Source: Chitinophagaceae bacterium (GTDB taxonomy: Bacteria; Bacteroidota; Bacteroidia; Chitinophagales; Chitinophagaceae). From it: DNA of 9,922 nt. Below are positions 7,917 to 9,922 of this stretch, piece by piece. The stretch lies in contig JAFMJX010000054.1 in the NCBI GenBank assembly GCA_017853235.1, positions 1 through 9,922 of the forward strand. The letters are read 5' to 3'. Under the pieces are notes generated by a model. It saw only the letters and a program-made list of their open reading frames with translations, had not been told where the DNA came from and searched no databases. Both the position numbers and the translations under genes were made by a program. Position 1 is the first letter of the stretch. Each line of letters opens with the position of its first letter.

Positions 7917-8138
7917 ATGAGTAGTAAAATTTTAGTTTTGAATGGAAAACGAAGGGCATATATTAATCCTTCAGATTTAGATTCTGCTTTGTCTCGTGGT
8001 TTTAGAGAACCTAAAATTGGTGACAACATAGAAGGGCTTACGGTTGTACCTATTGAAAAAGAAAAAAAACAACCTAAGAAAAAAGAACAAATACCTATTG
8101 AAGAAAATAGCAGCGAAAATTTAGAAATTATTTTATAA
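7917..8138 (+). CDS. Small lysine-rich phage protein, function unknown
   Basis: 73 residues; ATG 18 bases after the previous stop, with an AT-only leader. Residues 1-45 look folded (KILVLNGKRRAYINPSDL, then ALSRGFREP). The rest is a charged low-complexity tail: a Lys-rich block (EKEKKQPKKKEQ) followed by an acidic end. It has no cysteines, unlike its neighbours. A same-sized antisense frame covers it, but the + strand version fits the operon, has clean spacing and an ordinary start. Possible roles include a small accessory structural or assembly protein; nothing in the sequence decides this. A tail-assembly chaperone made by frameshifting is unlikely, because frames -1 and +1 after the A8 run close quickly. 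Confidence 0.65.
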   Translation: MSSKILVLNGKRRAYINPSDLDSALSRGFREPKIGDNIEGLTVVPIEKEKKQPKKKEQIPIEENSSENLEIIL

Positions 8139-8143
8139 TTTTG
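8136..8143 (+). promoter_or_regulatory. Candidate Bacteroidetes -7 promoter element (TAATTTTG)
   Basis: The octamer matches the Bacteroidetes housekeeping sigma -7 consensus TAnnTTTG at all six fixed bases. It overlaps the stop codon of the 73-residue gene and opens the largest gap in the window. Initiation a few bases downstream would give a leader of roughly 40 bases before the 8193 start. No clear TTG -33 element lies at the expected distance, and in AT-rich DNA such an octamer can occur by chance (another sits inside the fibre gene near 6308). Confidence 0.35.
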
Positions 8144-8159
8144 CATTCATAAGCGTAAA

Positions 8160-8189
8160 TACTAATTTTTTAATAGATAAAAATTAGTA
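8160..8189 (+). promoter_or_regulatory. Perfect 11-bp inverted repeat directly before the 8193 start
   Basis: Bases 8160-8170 (TACTAATTTTT) are the exact reverse complement of 8179-8189 (AAAAATTAGTA), with an 8-base loop TAATAGAT. The arm ends three bases before the ATG, so an RNA hairpin would sit at the ribosome-binding area; as DNA it could be an operator. It is not a standard intrinsic terminator: the stem has only one G-C pair and no U run follows. Confidence 0.6.
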
Positions 8190-8192
8190 ATA

Positions 8193-8795
8193 ATGGCTTT
8201 ATGTACAAATCCCTGCGGTGCGTCTTTAATACTTCCAGCGGCTTTTATAGATGGTTGCGAAGGTGAGTTAATTAACGTTGAACCAGATGGCCTAGCAGTT
8301 GCTTTATGTGATTATCAATTTCCTGATCTTTCACAAACAGATATAGACGATGCAAAAACGGCAAACAAATTAAGACGTTTGCCCACTGGTTTAGTAACAA
8401 TGACTCCAAGTACTGGATCAAAAATAAAAATTGGTTGTAATAAATATAGACCAGGGAATACAACTTGGACGGTTGAATACAAGTCATACGACATGGAAGT
8501 CGGTGTCCCTATGTATGAATTTTTTAGCGACCTGTACAAATTAAACCAATTCATAACTTTGTTATGGCCTTCTTGTCATGGCTTGTGGTTTTTGGAACCT
8601 GAATGGACGGCCTGGCAAAACGCCGGAGCCATTGATCCAGTGCCTACCACTCCACTAGGATATACTGCTTCGTTTGTTGAGCCACCAACAATTTTACAAG
8701 ACGATGCAAACGAAGTGAGTTACTGGTCACTTAAATTTGAATTAAAATATTCAGGTGTTTTCGTTCCTTGTGAACTTCCAGGGATTGTAATTTAA
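8193..8795 (+). CDS. Putative structural protein, possibly tail tube/major tail protein
   Basis: 200 residues. The ATG follows the 54-base gap with the promoter-like element and inverted repeat, which suggests separately controlled, perhaps high, expression. Seven cysteines, including C4, C8 and C22 near the N-terminus (LCTNPCG, DGCEGE) and one near the C-terminus (VPCELPGIV). The body alternates beta-strand patterns with aromatic residues (TTWTVEYKSYDMEV, then PMYEFFSDLYKLNQFITLLW). The last ~25 residues (SYWSLKFELKYSGVFVP) resemble the strand that ends many small phage tube-type proteins. Size, predicted fold and place between tail genes and a portal-like gene make a tube or neck protein plausible, but this is inference; no family motif is certain. 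Confident as a gene, weak on function. Confidence 0.8.
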   Translation: MALCTNPCGASLILPAAFIDGCEGELINVEPDGLAVALCDYQFPDLSQTDIDDAKTANKLRRLPTGLVTMTPSTGSKIKIGCNKYRPGNTTWTVEYKSYDMEVGVPMYEFFSDLYKLNQFITLLWPSCHGLWFLEPEWTAWQNAGAIDPVPTTPLGYTASFVEPPTILQDDANEVSYWSLKFELKYSGVFVPCELPGIVI

Positions 8796-8805
8796 AAAAA
8801 CATTA

Positions 8806-9922
8806 ATGAATTTTAATGAATACTTCTCAAAAGTAAAATTCAAAACATTGCCACTTCCAAAAGAGGTGGCAGATGTATATAAGCAAGCATGTAGGCACGT
8901 TTATCGTGACCCTGATACATCTTTGTGGGATAAACGACGGCCAACTGAGCCGCTTAATATCCAACAATGGCGAAAAGAAAATCGAAGGAATATATCTTCT
9001 GATTTGCCGGACACTTATTTAAGCGAAACGATTAATTTAATTCAAAGCAATGGGATAAATTATTCTCAGTTATCTGATCGCACTCAATTTTATTTAGAAA
9101 ATGAGACTATAAATGTTTTAAATAATTCGTTATACTTCGACGAATGGTTTTATTTAACCATTTTGCCAGAAGCTATAATGGACGCAAACGCCTATTATGT
9201 TCAATTCCCGCAGCCCACGACTGATGCACTAACTCCAAACCTTCAAACAGCTTTAACACCTATAAAGATTGAACATAAAATTATCTATTCGGAACAAATT
9301 AGAGTTTTGGAAACTGATAAGCCTGGAGGAGTGTTTTGTTTTTTGCAGAAAGAAAAAAGAAATGAGAAAGAGGTCACATATACCTATTTAGTAGATAAAA
9401 ATGAATGGGTGCGAGTTTGGGAACAGGACAACAGATTCCAAGTTGAATTATGGTATGTTCACAATTTAGGATTTATACCGGCTAAAATTTTACCCGGAAA
9501 AGCAGCAAAAACAAAAAGCAAAGTTCAATATCAAGAGACTTTGCTAAAATCAATGTACAACATCTTAGACGAATTTTCAACTCAATTTGATGATGATAAA
9601 GTAATGAGGGCGAAGGGCGCACACCAAATTTTAGTCATGCCAGAGGTTGCATGTAATGGCTGTGGAGGGCAAAAATATGTAACAATTAACAACGAAAAAA
9701 GTATTTGCAAAAGTTGTGATGGTTCGGGAAAAATGCGAAATCCAGGGCCAGCGGACACGTTTGTAATTCCTAAAGATACAAGCGGCTTACAAAGCGGGAA
9801 CACCGTTGTACCAATGTTCGTGGGGCCAGATATTGGAACATTGGATCATTCATGGAATGTAACGTGGGATTTATGGGCAAAGGCGGCAAACACAAAAGGA
9901 ATTGATGCAATAGTTAACACCA
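8806..9922 (+). CDS. Portal-like head-tail connector protein with CxxCxG zinc-ribbon-like insert, 3' truncated
   Basis: The frame opens at ATG 8806, ten bases after the previous stop, and stays open to the window end (372 codons and one base). Landmarks: FNEYFSKVKF at the start, DPDTSLWDKRRP near residue 35, DEWFYLTILPEAIMDANAYYVQFP around 110-135, VHNLGFIPAKILPG around 220, then a helical stretch LLKSMYNILDEFSTQFDDD. These features, and a conserved 'friendly' loop followed by a long helix, match what I recall of Bacteroidetes phage portal proteins, which form the dodecameric ring at the capsid vertex through which DNA passes. Residues 283-308 hold CNGCGG and CKSCDGSG, a likely zinc-binding insert, followed by NPGPADTFVIP. 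The clip and C-terminus lie outside the window. Portal is my best reading, not proven. Confidence 0.65.
   Translation, partial: MNFNEYFSKVKFKTLPLPKEVADVYKQACRHVYRDPDTSLWDKRRPTEPLNIQQWRKENRRNISSDLPDTYLSETINLIQSNGINYSQLSDRTQFYLENETINVLNNSLYFDEWFYLTILPEAIMDANAYYVQFPQPTTDALTPNLQTALTPIKIEHKIIYSEQIRVLETDKPGGVFCFLQKEKRNEKEVTYTYLVDKNEWVRVWEQDNRFQVELWYVHNLGFIPAKILPGKAAKTKSKVQYQETLLKSMYNILDEFSTQFDDDKVMRAKGAHQILVMPEVACNGCGGQKYVTINNEKSICKSCDGSGKMRNPGPADTFVIPKDTSGLQSGNTVVPMFVGPDIGTLDHSWNVTWDLWAKAANTKGIDAIVNT
9652..9729 (+). other. DnaJ-like CxxCxG pair (zinc-ribbon-like) in the portal candidate
   Basis: Codons 283-288 (CNGCGG) and 301-308 (CKSCDGSG) are separated by 12 residues. The second is an exact CxxCxGxG motif as in DnaJ zinc fingers; the first lacks the last Gly. 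Four cysteines at this spacing are enough to bind one zinc ion. Confidence 0.7.

Noticed and set aside
8062..8069. A8 run with an in-phase A AAA AAA heptamer, as a programmed frameshift making a tail-assembly chaperone
   Set aside because: The -1 frame meets TAA within three codons and the +1 frame closes near 8120, so no extended fusion product is possible.
8160..8189. Intrinsic terminator
   Set aside because: The stem has a single G-C pair, no U run follows, and it sits right before a start codon.
9582..9803. 73-residue antisense frame near the right end
   Set aside because: It is opposite the portal-like gene, including the conserved-looking CxxCxG region.
1..9922. CRISPR array, tRNA genes, insertion sequences, attachment sites or defence genes
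   Set aside because: No regular spacer-repeat pattern, cloverleaf-like sequence, terminal inverted repeats with transposase, or recognisable defence motifs were found; the only regular DNA repeat is coding.

Overview
The window is an AT-rich, tightly packed stretch with every supportable gene on the + strand. I read it as part of the virion (tail and head-tail) module of a phage or prophage of a Bacteroidetes/Flavobacteriia-type host. The reasons are: (i) starts preceded by A/T-rich leaders with no Shine-Dalgarno sequence, as is usual in that phylum; (ii) a tail-fibre protein carrying sequence idioms I associate with Bacteroidetes phage fibres (SSSDWNTF, NRLLGR...GNNLTLSNDTL, GQVITWNGSDWRP); (iii) a 3'-end gene that looks like the portal proteins of such phages; (iv) a match to the Bacteroidetes -7 promoter consensus TAnnTTTG in the largest intergenic gap. 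Host and phage type are inferences. No integrase, terminase, tape measure, capsid or lysis gene is visible.

Layout: 1-1251 is a 5'-truncated tail/baseplate-like gene. It overlaps by ATGA the next gene (1248-4133), a 961-residue beta-rich, multi-domain virion-type protein. Next is a 946-residue tail fibre (4142-6982) with a signal-peptide-like N-terminus, an unusual G-rich Gly/Cys linker, duplicated modules, fifteen gapless ten-residue repeats and a lectin-like C-terminal domain. Then come a cysteine-rich tail-associated protein (6984-7898), a 73-residue lysine-rich protein (7917-8138), a 54-base gap with a promoter-like -7 element and a perfect 11-bp inverted repeat, a 200-residue cysteine-containing structural protein (8193-8795), and a 3'-truncated portal-like protein with a DnaJ-type CxxCxG pair (8806-9922).

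The genes probably form one co-transcribed late operon, with spacing from a 4-base overlap to 54 bases. A second promoter may drive the last two genes. The first four products plausibly build the host-facing end of the tail; the last two lie at the tail-tube/head-neck side. No intergenic gap exceeds 54 bases, and I see no tRNA, rRNA, CRISPR array, insertion sequence or attachment site.

I do not see a wholly new biological system. The points most worth following are the secretion-signal-like N-terminus on a virion fibre, a G7 tract where gain or loss of one base truncates the fibre at once, the zinc-ribbon-like insert in the portal candidate, and the promoter/hairpin gap.
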